A program made the position numbers and the translations under genes. DNA of 64,000 bases from HGM04593 sp045588485 (GTDB lineage: Bacteria; Bacteroidota; Bacteroidia; Bacteroidales; Bacteroidaceae). The notes beneath the pieces are model-generated. The model was not told the origin of the DNA. It was given only the letters and a program-made list of their open reading frames with translations, and did not search any database. This document shows positions 51,238 to 59,986 of this stretch, piece by piece (the stretch's first letter is position 1; every line of letters starts with the position of its first letter). The stretch lies in assembly GCA_045588485.1 (NCBI GenBank), contig JAZNEI010000039.1:48258-112257 (forward strand), written 5' to 3'.

Positions 51238-52557
51238 ATGAAAATTGCAGTAGCAGGTACAGGCTATGTAGGCCTTAGCATCGCCACCCTATTGGCACAG
51301 CATAACGAAGTAGTGGCAGTAGATGTTATCCCCGAAAAGGTGGAAATGATTAACAAACGTATATCACCTATTCAGGACGAGTATATCGAGAAATATCTTG
51401 CCGAAAAGGAGCTTAACTTAACAGCTACACTCGACGGTGCTACAGCATACAAAAGTGCTGATTTTGTGGTTATCGCAGCACCGACAAATTACGACCCACA
51501 AAAGAACTTCTTCGACACACACCATATCGAGGATGTCATTGATTTAGTACTCGAAGTGAATCCCGAGGCAACAATGGTTATTAAAAGCACCATACCTGTA
51601 GGTTATTGCCGCAGTCTATACGTAAAGTATGCCGAGAAATTCAGAGAAAAAGGTTGGGATACAACCCATAAGTTCCGCCTGCTATTCTCGCCCGAGTTCC
51701 TTCGCGAGAGCAAAGCCCTTTACGACAACCTTTATCCCAGCCGCATTATTGTTGGTCATCCCAAGATGATAGAAAACTTCAACGAAGAGAATGAGGCCAT
51801 AAAAGCCATTGCCGGCAATCATCTCGAAGATGCTGCCCACACATTTGCAGCCCTACTGCAACAGGGAGCAATAAAAGAGAATATCCCCACACTATTTATG
51901 GGACTCAAAGAGGCCGAAGCAGTAAAGCTATTCGCAAACACCTATCTTGCACTGCGAGTAAGCTATTTTAACGAGTTGGACACATACGCCGAAGTAAAAG
52001 GACTCGACTCGGCCGCCATAATACGCGGAGTAGGACTCGACCCACGCATAGGCGACCACTATAATAACCCCTCATTCGGATACGGCGGTTACTGCCTTCC
52101 AAAAGACACCAAGCAGTTGCTTGCCAATTATCAGGACGTACCACAGAATATGATGACAGCTATTGTCGACAGCAACCGTACCCGTAAAGACTTCATTGCC
52201 GACCAAGTATTGCGTAAAGCAGGTTACTACGACTACTACAGCAAAGGCGACTACAGTGCAACCGATGAGAAGCATTGTACCATAGGAGTGTACAGACTAA
52301 CAATGAAAAGCAATAGTGATAACTTCCGTCAATCCTCAATACAGGGAGTTATGAAACGTATCAAGGCAAAAGGAGCCGAAGTCATCATCTACGAACCGGC
52401 GTTAGATGACGGCAGCACATTCTTTGGCAGTCGGGTTATAAACGACCTCGACGAATTCAAGCGTCAATCACAGGCGATAATAGCCAACCGCTACGATGCC
52501 AGCCTCGACGATGTCAAAGAGAAAGTATATACACGAGATATTTTCCAACGCGATTGA
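51238..52557 (+). CDS. ugd: UDP-glucose 6-dehydrogenase family enzyme
   Basis: 439 aa. N-terminal Rossmann fold AVAGTGYVGLSIATLLAQ (5-22), the SPEFLRES catalytic motif (151-158), K230 in EAVKLFANTYLAL and nucleophile C286 in GYGGYCLPKDT. It oxidises UDP-glucose twice to UDP-glucuronate, an exopolysaccharide precursor. Length and motifs fit Ugd better than WecC-type ManNAc dehydrogenases; that enzyme is encoded separately downstream. First gene of the operon, behind the long leader. Confidence 0.88.
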   Translation: MKIAVAGTGYVGLSIATLLAQHNEVVAVDVIPEKVEMINKRISPIQDEYIEKYLAEKELNLTATLDGATAYKSADFVVIAAPTNYDPQKNFFDTHHIEDVIDLVLEVNPEATMVIKSTIPVGYCRSLYVKYAEKFREKGWDTTHKFRLLFSPEFLRESKALYDNLYPSRIIVGHPKMIENFNEENEAIKAIAGNHLEDAAHTFAALLQQGAIKENIPTLFMGLKEAEAVKLFANTYLALRVSYFNELDTYAEVKGLDSAAIIRGVGLDPRIGDHYNNPSFGYGGYCLPKDTKQLLANYQDVPQNMMTAIVDSNRTRKDFIADQVLRKAGYYDYYSKGDYSATDEKHCTIGVYRLTMKSNSDNFRQSSIQGVMKRIKAKGAEVIIYEPALDDGSTFFGSRVINDLDEFKRQSQAIIANRYDASLDDVKEKVYTRDIFQRD

Positions 52558-52627
52558 CAAATAATCTTTGCAGAGATTCTAAGTGCAGATTTATAGAATT
52601 AACAAACATAAACTTAAATATAGCAAA

Positions 52628-53779
52628 TTGAAAACAGTAATGTTGGTTTTCGGAACCCGTCCCGAAGCCATAAAAATGGCACCATTAGTCAAGGAGTTCC
52701 AGAAATACCCCGAAGCGTTTAAGACAATAGTATGCGTAACAGGCCAGCATCGTCAGATGCTCGACCAAGTGCTGCAACTGTTTGAGATAACACCCGACTA
52801 CGACCTGAACATAATGAAACAGGGTCAAGACCTCTACGATGTCACAGCACGTGTACTCATAGGAATGCGCGACGTGCTTAAGGAATCTAGCCCCGATGTA
52901 GTTCTTGTTCATGGCGATACAACTACGAGTACAGCAGCAGCCCTCTCGGCTTTCTATCAGCAAATACCCGTCGGACATGTCGAAGCCGGTTTGCGTACAC
53001 ACAATATCTACAGTCCATGGCCCGAGGAGATGAACAGGCAAATAACAAGCAGGATAGCTGCATATAACTTTGCCCCAACGACTCTTAGTAAACAGAATCT
53101 GCTGTGCGAAGCTATTAAAGCAGAAAGTATTACCGTAACAGGAAACACAGTCATTGACGCACTGCATTGGGTTGTAAATAAGATAAACCAAGATAAAAAA
53201 CTCGCAGATGATCTTAAATACCATCTTGCTCAGGCGGGCTATGATGTAACACGTATCGAAGATGGCAAAAAGCTCGTACTCATCACAGGACATCGTCGCG
53301 AGAACTTCGGTGACGGATTCATCAGCATGTGTACAGCAATAAAAGACCTTACAAAGAAATATCCAAATGTAGATTTTGTCTACCCCATGCATCTTAACCC
53401 CAATGTGCGTAAACCCATCCACGAAGTATTCGGTCAGAATTTGGATAATCTTGGTAATATGTTTTTCATTGAGCCATTGGAATACCTATCATTTGTCTAC
53501 CTAATGGAGAAGAGCTACATTGTGCTCACCGACAGCGGTGGTATTCAAGAAGAGGCACCCGGTCTTGGAAAGCCTGTACTTGTAATGCGCGACACCACCG
53601 AACGTCCCGAAGCACTCGAAGCCGGTACCGTAAAACTTGTAGGAACCAACTATGACAAAATATTGTCCGAGGTGTCTCAATTGTTAGACGACCAAATACA
53701 TTATGAGACAATGAGTAAAGCAGTTAATCCTTATGGTGACGGATTGGCATGTGGAAGAATTGTAAATACACTGAAATAA
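52628..53779 (+). CDS. wecB: UDP-N-acetylglucosamine 2-epimerase (non-hydrolysing)
   Basis: 383 aa from a TTG at 52628. The open frame begins with GTG at 52583, but homologues start M-K-x-VMLVFGTRPEAIKMAP, which aligns exactly from this TTG; the first ATG (52640) would cut the family N-terminus. Other motifs are HGDTTTSTAAALSAFY, VEAGLRTHN, GHRRENFG and DSGGIQEEAP near the C-terminus. It converts UDP-GlcNAc to UDP-ManNAc. The start remains uncertain. Confidence 0.9.
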   Translation: MKTVMLVFGTRPEAIKMAPLVKEFQKYPEAFKTIVCVTGQHRQMLDQVLQLFEITPDYDLNIMKQGQDLYDVTARVLIGMRDVLKESSPDVVLVHGDTTTSTAAALSAFYQQIPVGHVEAGLRTHNIYSPWPEEMNRQITSRIAAYNFAPTTLSKQNLLCEAIKAESITVTGNTVIDALHWVVNKINQDKKLADDLKYHLAQAGYDVTRIEDGKKLVLITGHRRENFGDGFISMCTAIKDLTKKYPNVDFVYPMHLNPNVRKPIHEVFGQNLDNLGNMFFIEPLEYLSFVYLMEKSYIVLTDSGGIQEEAPGLGKPVLVMRDTTERPEALEAGTVKLVGTNYDKILSEVSQLLDDQIHYETMSKAVNPYGDGLACGRIVNTLK

Positions 53780-53813
53780 TAACACGTAAACAATATAAAT
53801 AGAATATTTAATA

Positions 53814-55019
53814 ATGAAAGCTTGTTTTATGGGACTTGGCTACATAGGCCTTCCCACCTCAATAATTGCTGCAAAACACGGAATAGACGTTATTGGAGTT
53901 GATATTAATGAAAAAGTTGTAGAAGTAACGAACCAAGGCAAACTGCACATTATAGAGCCGGGAATGGAAGAGATGTTGCAAGAGGTAATAGCAGCAGGCA
54001 AATTCAAGGCCTACACTACACCTCAAGAGAGCGACGCTTATTTTATGGTAGTTCCTACCCCATTCAAAGGCGACCATGAACCCGATATTTCATACGTAGA
54101 GGCAGCCACACGTGCAGTACTTCCCTTATTAAAAGAAGGAGACCTGTATGTCATTGAAAGTACATCGCCAATAGGTACAACCGAAAAGATGGCAAACATA
54201 ATTTTCGGTGAGCGCCCCGAACTTAAAGATAAAATTCACATTGCCTACTGCCCCGAGCGTGTTCTGCCGGGTAACGTAATATACGAGCTTGTACATAACG
54301 ACCGTGTCATTGGCGGACTGACTCCCGAGTCGACCGATAAAGCTATAGAATTCTACTCACAATTTGTAAAAGGAGAGTTACACAAGACAAATAGCCGCAC
54401 AGCCGAAATGTGCAAACTCACCGAGAACAGCAGTCGTGATGTGCAAATAGCATTTGCCAACGAGCTATCACTTATCTGCGACCGAGCAGGTATCAACGTA
54501 TGGGAGCTTATAACACTTGCCAACAAACATCCACGAGTAAATATTCTTCAGCCCGGTTGCGGCGTAGGCGGACACTGTATTGCAGTCGACCCCTATTTCA
54601 TTACAGCCGACTACCCTACCGAAGCCCGTATCATAGCCACTGCACGCGAAATTAACAATTACAAATCGATGTGGTGTGCCGAGAAGGTGCGCAGTGCCAT
54701 ACTTGAATTTGAGTTAAAGTACAACCGTAAACCTATTGTAGCCATGATGGGCCTCGCCTTCAAACCCAATATTGACGACCTTCGCGAATCGCCATCGAGC
54801 CACATTGTAGGTAAAGTAATGCAAATATGTAACGGAGCAACAATCCTTGTTGTTGAACCGAATGTCAAAGAGCATAACGTATACAAACTCACCCCTTACG
54901 AAAGTGCCTTTGCAAAAGCCGATATAGTGGTAATGCTCACTGCACACGACCAATTCAAGACACTCCCCTACGAAGAGAGTAAGGTAATACTCGATTTCTG
55001 CGGAATATATAAGAGATAA
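53814..55019 (+). CDS. wecC: UDP-N-acetyl-D-mannosamine dehydrogenase
   Basis: 401 aa. Rossmann N-terminus FMGLGYIGLPTSIIAAKHGI, YCPERVLPGN at 145-154, KLTENSSRDVQIAFANE around 201-217, and nucleophile C255 in CGVGGHCIAVDP. These are WecC-type features. With WecB it makes UDP-ManNAc uronate. It follows wecB by 34 nt. A 206-nt spacer with a tRNA-like element separates it from the flippase gene. Confidence 0.9.
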   Translation: MKACFMGLGYIGLPTSIIAAKHGIDVIGVDINEKVVEVTNQGKLHIIEPGMEEMLQEVIAAGKFKAYTTPQESDAYFMVVPTPFKGDHEPDISYVEAATRAVLPLLKEGDLYVIESTSPIGTTEKMANIIFGERPELKDKIHIAYCPERVLPGNVIYELVHNDRVIGGLTPESTDKAIEFYSQFVKGELHKTNSRTAEMCKLTENSSRDVQIAFANELSLICDRAGINVWELITLANKHPRVNILQPGCGVGGHCIAVDPYFITADYPTEARIIATAREINNYKSMWCAEKVRSAILEFELKYNRKPIVAMMGLAFKPNIDDLRESPSSHIVGKVMQICNGATILVVEPNVKEHNVYKLTPYESAFAKADIVVMLTAHDQFKTLPYEESKVILDFCGIYKR

Positions 55020-55132
55020 TAAGATAAATTTAATCAATATTTTGGATTATAACTACGCAAAAAACATTAGTAGATAATAAACACACCATAATAAAACAAC
55101 ACACTACACATTTTGCGAGAATTTAAGAAGGA

Positions 55133-55190
55133 AGCAACCGCACAGGTGGGACCTTAAAAAAAGTCTGTGGTTCGATACCACCGGTTGCTG
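55133..55190 (+). ncRNA. tRNA-like hairpin element before the flippase gene
   Basis: AGCAACCG (55133-55140) pairs perfectly with CGGTTGCT (55182-55189), like an acceptor stem with discriminator G at 55190 followed by CA. Inside is a T-arm lookalike: GTGG-TTCGATA-CCAC (55167-55181) with a canonical TTCRA loop. The remaining 26 nt can form only a small GGAC/GTCT hairpin with an A-rich loop, so no D-arm or standard anticodon arm. At 58 nt it is too short for a working tRNA. It may be a tRNA remnant, a tRNA mimic for processing, or a regulatory element. Confidence 0.5.
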
Positions 55191-55225
55191 CACAACAAGA
55201 AGGGGAATAAATAGTAAAAAATAAT

Positions 55226-56755
55226 ATGAGCGATAACTCACAGAATAACAAAAGAATAGCGAAGAATACTGCAATGTTATATATGCGGACATTACTGGTA
55301 ATGTTCATTTCTCTATATACTAGCCGAGTAATTCTTGCGACATTAGGGGTTGAAGATTATGGAATATACCAAGTTGTCGGTGGGGTTGTTATGATGTTCT
55401 CCGTAATATCATCATCACTATCAACAGCCATCAGCAGATTCATCACATTTGAAATAGGCCGTGGAGACAAAGAACAGTTAAAAAAAACATTCTCAACAAG
55501 CGTTGTAATACAAATATTTTTGGCTATTATAATATTTGTCATTTGCGAAATTATTGGAATCTGGTTTATGGAAACAAAAATGCAGATTCCACATGAAAGA
55601 CTAAATGCAGCCAACTGGGTTCTACACTGTTCATTACTCACATTCTGTGTAAATCTTTTAAGCGTTCCATACAATGCCTGCATAATTGCCCATGAACGTA
55701 TGAGTGCGTTTGCTTACATTGGAATATATGAAGGAGTTATGAAATTAGCAATTTGCTATTTGATCCTAATATCACCTATTGACAAACTTATTTTTTACGC
55801 AATTGCAATGTTGCTATTAGCGTTATCAACACGCATAATATATACAATTTATTGTAGGAAGAATTTTCAAGAGAGTAGAACTAATTCAAACTTTGACAAG
55901 ACAATATTCAAAAAGATGCTTGGTTTTTCCGGTTGGAGTTTCTTCAACAACACAGCTTACATCCTCAACAACCAAGGTATCAACATGTTAATGAATGTCT
56001 TTTTTGGTGTTGTAGTGAATGCAGCTAGAGGCATTGCCATTCAAGTAGAAACCGCAGTATTACAGTTTGTTAATAGTTTCACTACTGCAATAAATCCCCA
56101 AATAACAAAAAGTTATGCAAATGGCATGTTAGATAATATGTACAAATTGGTATGCCGTGGAGCTAAATTCTCATATTTCTCTATGCTGTTTATTTCTCTT
56201 CCACTTATTATAGAGGCCGAACAAATTATGAGAATATGGCTCGTAGATGTACCCGACCATACTATCGCATTTGTTCAGTTTTCATTGATAATGGGAATGT
56301 GCGATTGTATTGGCAATTCGGGATATACCGCTTGTATGGCAACAGGAAAATTAAAAAGATACTCAATAGTAATAACATCAATCGGAATATTGGAATTCCC
56401 AATAGCTTGGATATGTTTTTATTTTGGTGCTATTCCTGAAACCGCATACTATATCTATATAATAATTAAAATAATAATTCTAATTGTTAGAATGTTTTTA
56501 TTAAAGAGTATGGTAGGTCTCAAAGTTAGTAAGTATATTAAAGAGGTATTCTTACCAATAATTCTGACTACACTTATTGCTATAGTATTGCCGATTGCGA
56601 CATATTTCCTTATACCTTACGGTATTATACGTTTTATTGCTGTTGGATGCATATCGGTATTATCTGTATCAGTATCAGTACTGTATTTGGGAATGACAAA
56701 AGATGAAAGGAATTACATAATAAATAAATTGGTCATAAAAATTAGAAAAAAATGA
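55226..56755 (+). CDS. Wzx-type polysaccharide flippase (MOP superfamily)
   Basis: 509 aa with 12-14 predicted helices. The N-terminal NKRIAKNTAMLYMRTLLVMF and SLYTSRVILATLGVEDYGIY are typical of Bacteroidota O-antigen/capsule flippases of the polysaccharide-synthesis family. It moves undecaprenyl-linked repeat units across the inner membrane. It overlaps the next gene by 4 nt (ATGA). Base composition is clearly more AT-rich than in ugd-wecB-wecC. Confidence 0.9.
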   Translation: MSDNSQNNKRIAKNTAMLYMRTLLVMFISLYTSRVILATLGVEDYGIYQVVGGVVMMFSVISSSLSTAISRFITFEIGRGDKEQLKKTFSTSVVIQIFLAIIIFVICEIIGIWFMETKMQIPHERLNAANWVLHCSLLTFCVNLLSVPYNACIIAHERMSAFAYIGIYEGVMKLAICYLILISPIDKLIFYAIAMLLLALSTRIIYTIYCRKNFQESRTNSNFDKTIFKKMLGFSGWSFFNNTAYILNNQGINMLMNVFFGVVVNAARGIAIQVETAVLQFVNSFTTAINPQITKSYANGMLDNMYKLVCRGAKFSYFSMLFISLPLIIEAEQIMRIWLVDVPDHTIAFVQFSLIMGMCDCIGNSGYTACMATGKLKRYSIVITSIGILEFPIAWICFYFGAIPETAYYIYIIIKIIILIVRMFLLKSMVGLKVSKYIKEVFLPIILTTLIAIVLPIATYFLIPYGIIRFIAVGCISVLSVSVSVLYLGMTKDERNYIINKLVIKIRKK

Positions 56756-57561
56756 GTATGAAACTAATATTTGGTTCCGGGCTTTCATCACATAAGGATA
56801 TCCAAGGGCTTAGCGAGGTATGCAGAACCGCATTAGAGTGTGGAATAAACCATTTCGATAGTGCGCCTAGTTATAAAACCGAGGCACTAATCAGCAAAGC
56901 TGTCAAAATCGGTGCAAATCAATTAGGTTTAAATAGAAACGATTATTCTATTCAAACTAAGATAGACCCCATACACATGTATAATGGAAATATTGAGGAG
57001 TATTTTAAGAGCAAACTTATTGAGATGCAACTAACATATATCGATAGTTTACTCATTCATTGGCCATTAGAAAAATACTTTCTTGATACTTGGTATACAC
57101 TTGTCAAATTAAAAGAACAAGGTATCGCAAAAGAGATTGGCATATGCAACTTAAGAATCAGACACATGAAGAAACTAAGTGCCGCGGGTATTGTTCCAGA
57201 CATCATACAGATAGAGAGACATCCACTGAATACATTCAGAGATGAAACTGAATGGTGCGTCAAGAACAATGTAGCGTTGCAGGACTATTCACCGCTGTGC
57301 AAAATGCATCCATTTATAAAAAACGATAAAGCAATAAACTCAATAGCAAAGAAATACGACAAGGACATTGGACAGATAATTCTTCGTTGGCATATTGACA
57401 CAGGAGCTATTCCTGTATTCACATCTAAGAGCATAGAACGAATAAAGCAATATTCCAATATATGGAGTTTCAAACTAACACAAGAAGATATTGAAGCTAT
57501 ATACAGAGTTAACCGTAATCATAAACTATATTTAGAGTCATTGATATGTCCCGGATTTTAA
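56752..57561 (+). CDS. Aldo/keto reductase
   Basis: 269 aa. The catalytic tetrad of the family is present: D36 (INHFDSAPSY), Y41, K70 (IQTKID) and H103 (SLLIHWPLEKY). NAD(P)H-dependent reduction of a carbonyl is expected. Inside this locus the likely substrate is a keto sugar or a product of the ThDP enzyme two genes on (inference). It overlaps the next gene by 16 nt. Confidence 0.88.
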   Translation: MSMKLIFGSGLSSHKDIQGLSEVCRTALECGINHFDSAPSYKTEALISKAVKIGANQLGLNRNDYSIQTKIDPIHMYNGNIEEYFKSKLIEMQLTYIDSLLIHWPLEKYFLDTWYTLVKLKEQGIAKEIGICNLRIRHMKKLSAAGIVPDIIQIERHPLNTFRDETEWCVKNNVALQDYSPLCKMHPFIKNDKAINSIAKKYDKDIGQIILRWHIDTGAIPVFTSKSIERIKQYSNIWSFKLTQEDIEAIYRVNRNHKLYLESLICPGF

Positions 57562-58163
57562 AAAATAAAGAGTTTATTGCCTGCCTTATTACTTTTTCTT
57601 CAGCGGTAGGTATCATATTTACAAACCTATGGCCATTATCGATATTATTTCTTGCTGTAACAATGGTTATTATTATAAATAAGTTGGCCAAACGGTTCTT
57701 GTATAAAAATATCGACATTCTGCACAATAGAACAGAAATCAGGGAAATAGACACATTGGTAATTGGTGACAATTGCGATCTTGTGAATATCTCCATAAAC
57801 AAAGAACGTACTTTATTCTATCAGTCTGCAGATCGCAGTTTTACAGCCTCATATCAAATATTTATGCATATAGAGTCATTATTGAATGAGGGAGGTAGAC
57901 TAATCTTTATATGTAACACAAGAATAGACTCTGAAAAAATCTCCATCTTTGATATATCTTATCTACATCCTATTACTAAAAAAGAACTTGGATTAGAGAG
58001 TCTAGAGCAGATGCAAAGATTTCCTCTTATATATGAACCCATTAAAAGTTTAAAGAATATTTTAAATTATAGGGAGAATGGGTTTAAAATAACAGAATGT
58101 AACAATGAACTAAATAAATTCTGTAATGAGAGAAATATTGAATTAATATATTTAGAGAAATGA
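57546..58163 (+). CDS. Unknown membrane-anchored protein in the EPS locus
   Basis: 205 aa. Two N-terminal hydrophobic helices (about 9-27 and 29-46: FIACLITFSSAVGIIFTNLW, LSILFLAVTMVIIINKLA) precede a soluble domain. REIDTLVIGDNCDLVNISIN and MHIESLLNEGGRLIFICN look like alternating beta strands and helices of a Rossmann-like or methyltransferase-like fold, but no cofactor motif is convincing. No family recognised. Its overlap with the reductase gene and 21-nt gap to the ThDP enzyme suggest the three act together. Confidence 0.75.
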   Translation: MSRILKNKEFIACLITFSSAVGIIFTNLWPLSILFLAVTMVIIINKLAKRFLYKNIDILHNRTEIREIDTLVIGDNCDLVNISINKERTLFYQSADRSFTASYQIFMHIESLLNEGGRLIFICNTRIDSEKISIFDISYLHPITKKELGLESLEQMQRFPLIYEPIKSLKNILNYRENGFKITECNNELNKFCNERNIELIYLEK

Positions 58164-58184
58164 TTTATAAATTAACTTACAATT

Positions 58185-59948
58185 ATGAGTGCTTTTTATT
58201 ATTCATCTGAGAGAAACATCCAAATAGTAGTAGCTCTATTAAAAGCCAACGGAATAAAAAAAGTTGTAGCATCGGCAGGAACGACAAACTATTCATTTGT
58301 CGGTAGTTTACAGAACGACCCTTGGTTCGAGATATACTCATCTGTTGACGAACGTTCGGCAGCATATATTGCATGTGGTATTGCCGCAGAAAGCGGAGAA
58401 CCTGTTGTACTTACCTGTACTGGTTCCACTGCTTCACGAAACTACATTCCAGGACTAACAGAGGCCTACTATCGTAAACTCCCCGTACTTGCAATAACAT
58501 CACATCAGGGAACAGACCGAATAGGACAGCTAATATCCCAAAATATCGATCGCCGTAGTATTCAAAATGATATTGCAAGATTATCGGTAGAACTACCTGT
58601 TATAAAGGATGAACGCGATGAGGCATTCGTAACAATGGAAGCAAATAAGGCTATTCTTGAGTTGCGCCGCAACGGTAACGGCCCGGTACATATTAATATG
58701 TTCACTACATATAGCCAGGATTTCTCAGTAAAAGAATTGCCGCCGGTACGCGTAATGAAACGTGTTCAGGCTTGGGATACAATGCCCGAGATGCCTAAAG
58801 GCAACATCTGTGTATATGTAGGTTCGCATGTACATTTTACGACAGAACAGACCAAGGCTATTGACCGTTTTTGTGCCACACATGATGCCATTGTGATATG
58901 CGACCACACGAGTGGCTATTATGGCAAATACCGCCTTTTGCCGACACTTGGCCAGATGCAGATTTCTGGAAAAATTTTCAACAATCACAAATTTGATTTA
59001 ATGATTCATATTGGCGAAGTTTCAGCTGCGGTATTCGCTGGTTCTGTCCCTGTAAATGAAATTTGGCGTGTAAGTGAGGATGGTGAATTACGAGATCCAT
59101 TCAACAAACTCACAACTGTGTTTCAAATGTCAGAGCTTTCTTTCTTCAAATATTATAGCAAAGAAAAAGAGAACAAACATAGTAATATTGACAAATACAC
59201 AGAACTTTTTGCCGAGATTTATAACCATATCCCGGAACTACCATTCAGCAATGTATGGACTGCATCACAACTTTCAAAACACCTGCCTAAAGGAGCATTA
59301 TTCCACATCAGTGCTTCGAACAGCCGTCGTTGCTGGAATATGTTCCACTTGCCAGAAGGTGTGCAGTGTACAAGCAACGTAGGTTGCTGTGGTATTGACG
59401 GTTGTACAAGTTCAATGATAGGTTCATCACTTGCGAGCCCAAACCGTCTTTGCTACCTTGTAACAGGTGACTTAGCATTCTTCTATGACTTGAATTCACT
59501 TGGTAACAGACACCTTGGCAATAATATCCGTATTATGCTTATAAACAACGCAATCGGTGCAGAATTCAAACTGAGTACACATCGTTGCAGTATATTTGGG
59601 GATGACGCTGACAAATATATGGCAGCTGGCGGTCATTTTGGTGCTAAATCACCAGTTTTGGTAAAGCATTACTGCGAAGACTTAGGATTTCAATACCTTT
59701 CGGCAACCAACAAAGAGGAGTTCCTTACAGCGCTTGATACATTCAGTAATCCCGAAATTACCGATAAACCAATGATTCTAGAAGTGTTTACAACACATGA
59801 GAATGAAAATGAAGCATTAAGGCTTATGACAACAATAACATATGACAAAAAGGCTGCAATAAAGAGTAAAGTAGCAGAAGCAGTACGTTCAGTAGCAGGA
59901 GAGAAGAGTGTTAATCTTTTAAAGGATATTTTTAGAAAAAAACAATAA
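58185..59948 (+). CDS. MenD-like thiamine-diphosphate enzyme in an EPS locus
   Basis: 587 aa. The N-terminal Pyr domain has cofactor-activating E56 in SSVDERSAAYIACGIAAES; the C-terminal PP domain has GDLAFFYDLNSLGNRHLGNN then NNAIG, close to the MenD-type GDL...HDLNSL motif rather than GDG. The middle domain is about 200-340. MenD makes SEPHCHC in menaquinone synthesis, but there are no men genes here. In the polysaccharide context it may instead join or cleave a C-C bond on a sugar, as YerE does in yersiniose synthesis (inference). Confidence 0.82.
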   Translation: MSAFYYSSERNIQIVVALLKANGIKKVVASAGTTNYSFVGSLQNDPWFEIYSSVDERSAAYIACGIAAESGEPVVLTCTGSTASRNYIPGLTEAYYRKLPVLAITSHQGTDRIGQLISQNIDRRSIQNDIARLSVELPVIKDERDEAFVTMEANKAILELRRNGNGPVHINMFTTYSQDFSVKELPPVRVMKRVQAWDTMPEMPKGNICVYVGSHVHFTTEQTKAIDRFCATHDAIVICDHTSGYYGKYRLLPTLGQMQISGKIFNNHKFDLMIHIGEVSAAVFAGSVPVNEIWRVSEDGELRDPFNKLTTVFQMSELSFFKYYSKEKENKHSNIDKYTELFAEIYNHIPELPFSNVWTASQLSKHLPKGALFHISASNSRRCWNMFHLPEGVQCTSNVGCCGIDGCTSSMIGSSLASPNRLCYLVTGDLAFFYDLNSLGNRHLGNNIRIMLINNAIGAEFKLSTHRCSIFGDDADKYMAAGGHFGAKSPVLVKHYCEDLGFQYLSATNKEEFLTALDTFSNPEITDKPMILEVFTTHENENEALRLMTTITYDKKAAIKSKVAEAVRSVAGEKSVNLLKDIFRKKQ

Positions 59949-59986
59949 TCGTTTAATGTTAGAAATATTAACAGACAAACCATATT

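Noticed and set aside
55133..55190. Functional tRNA gene
   Set aside because: No D-arm, no normal anticodon arm and only 58 nt, so it was kept as a tRNA-like element.
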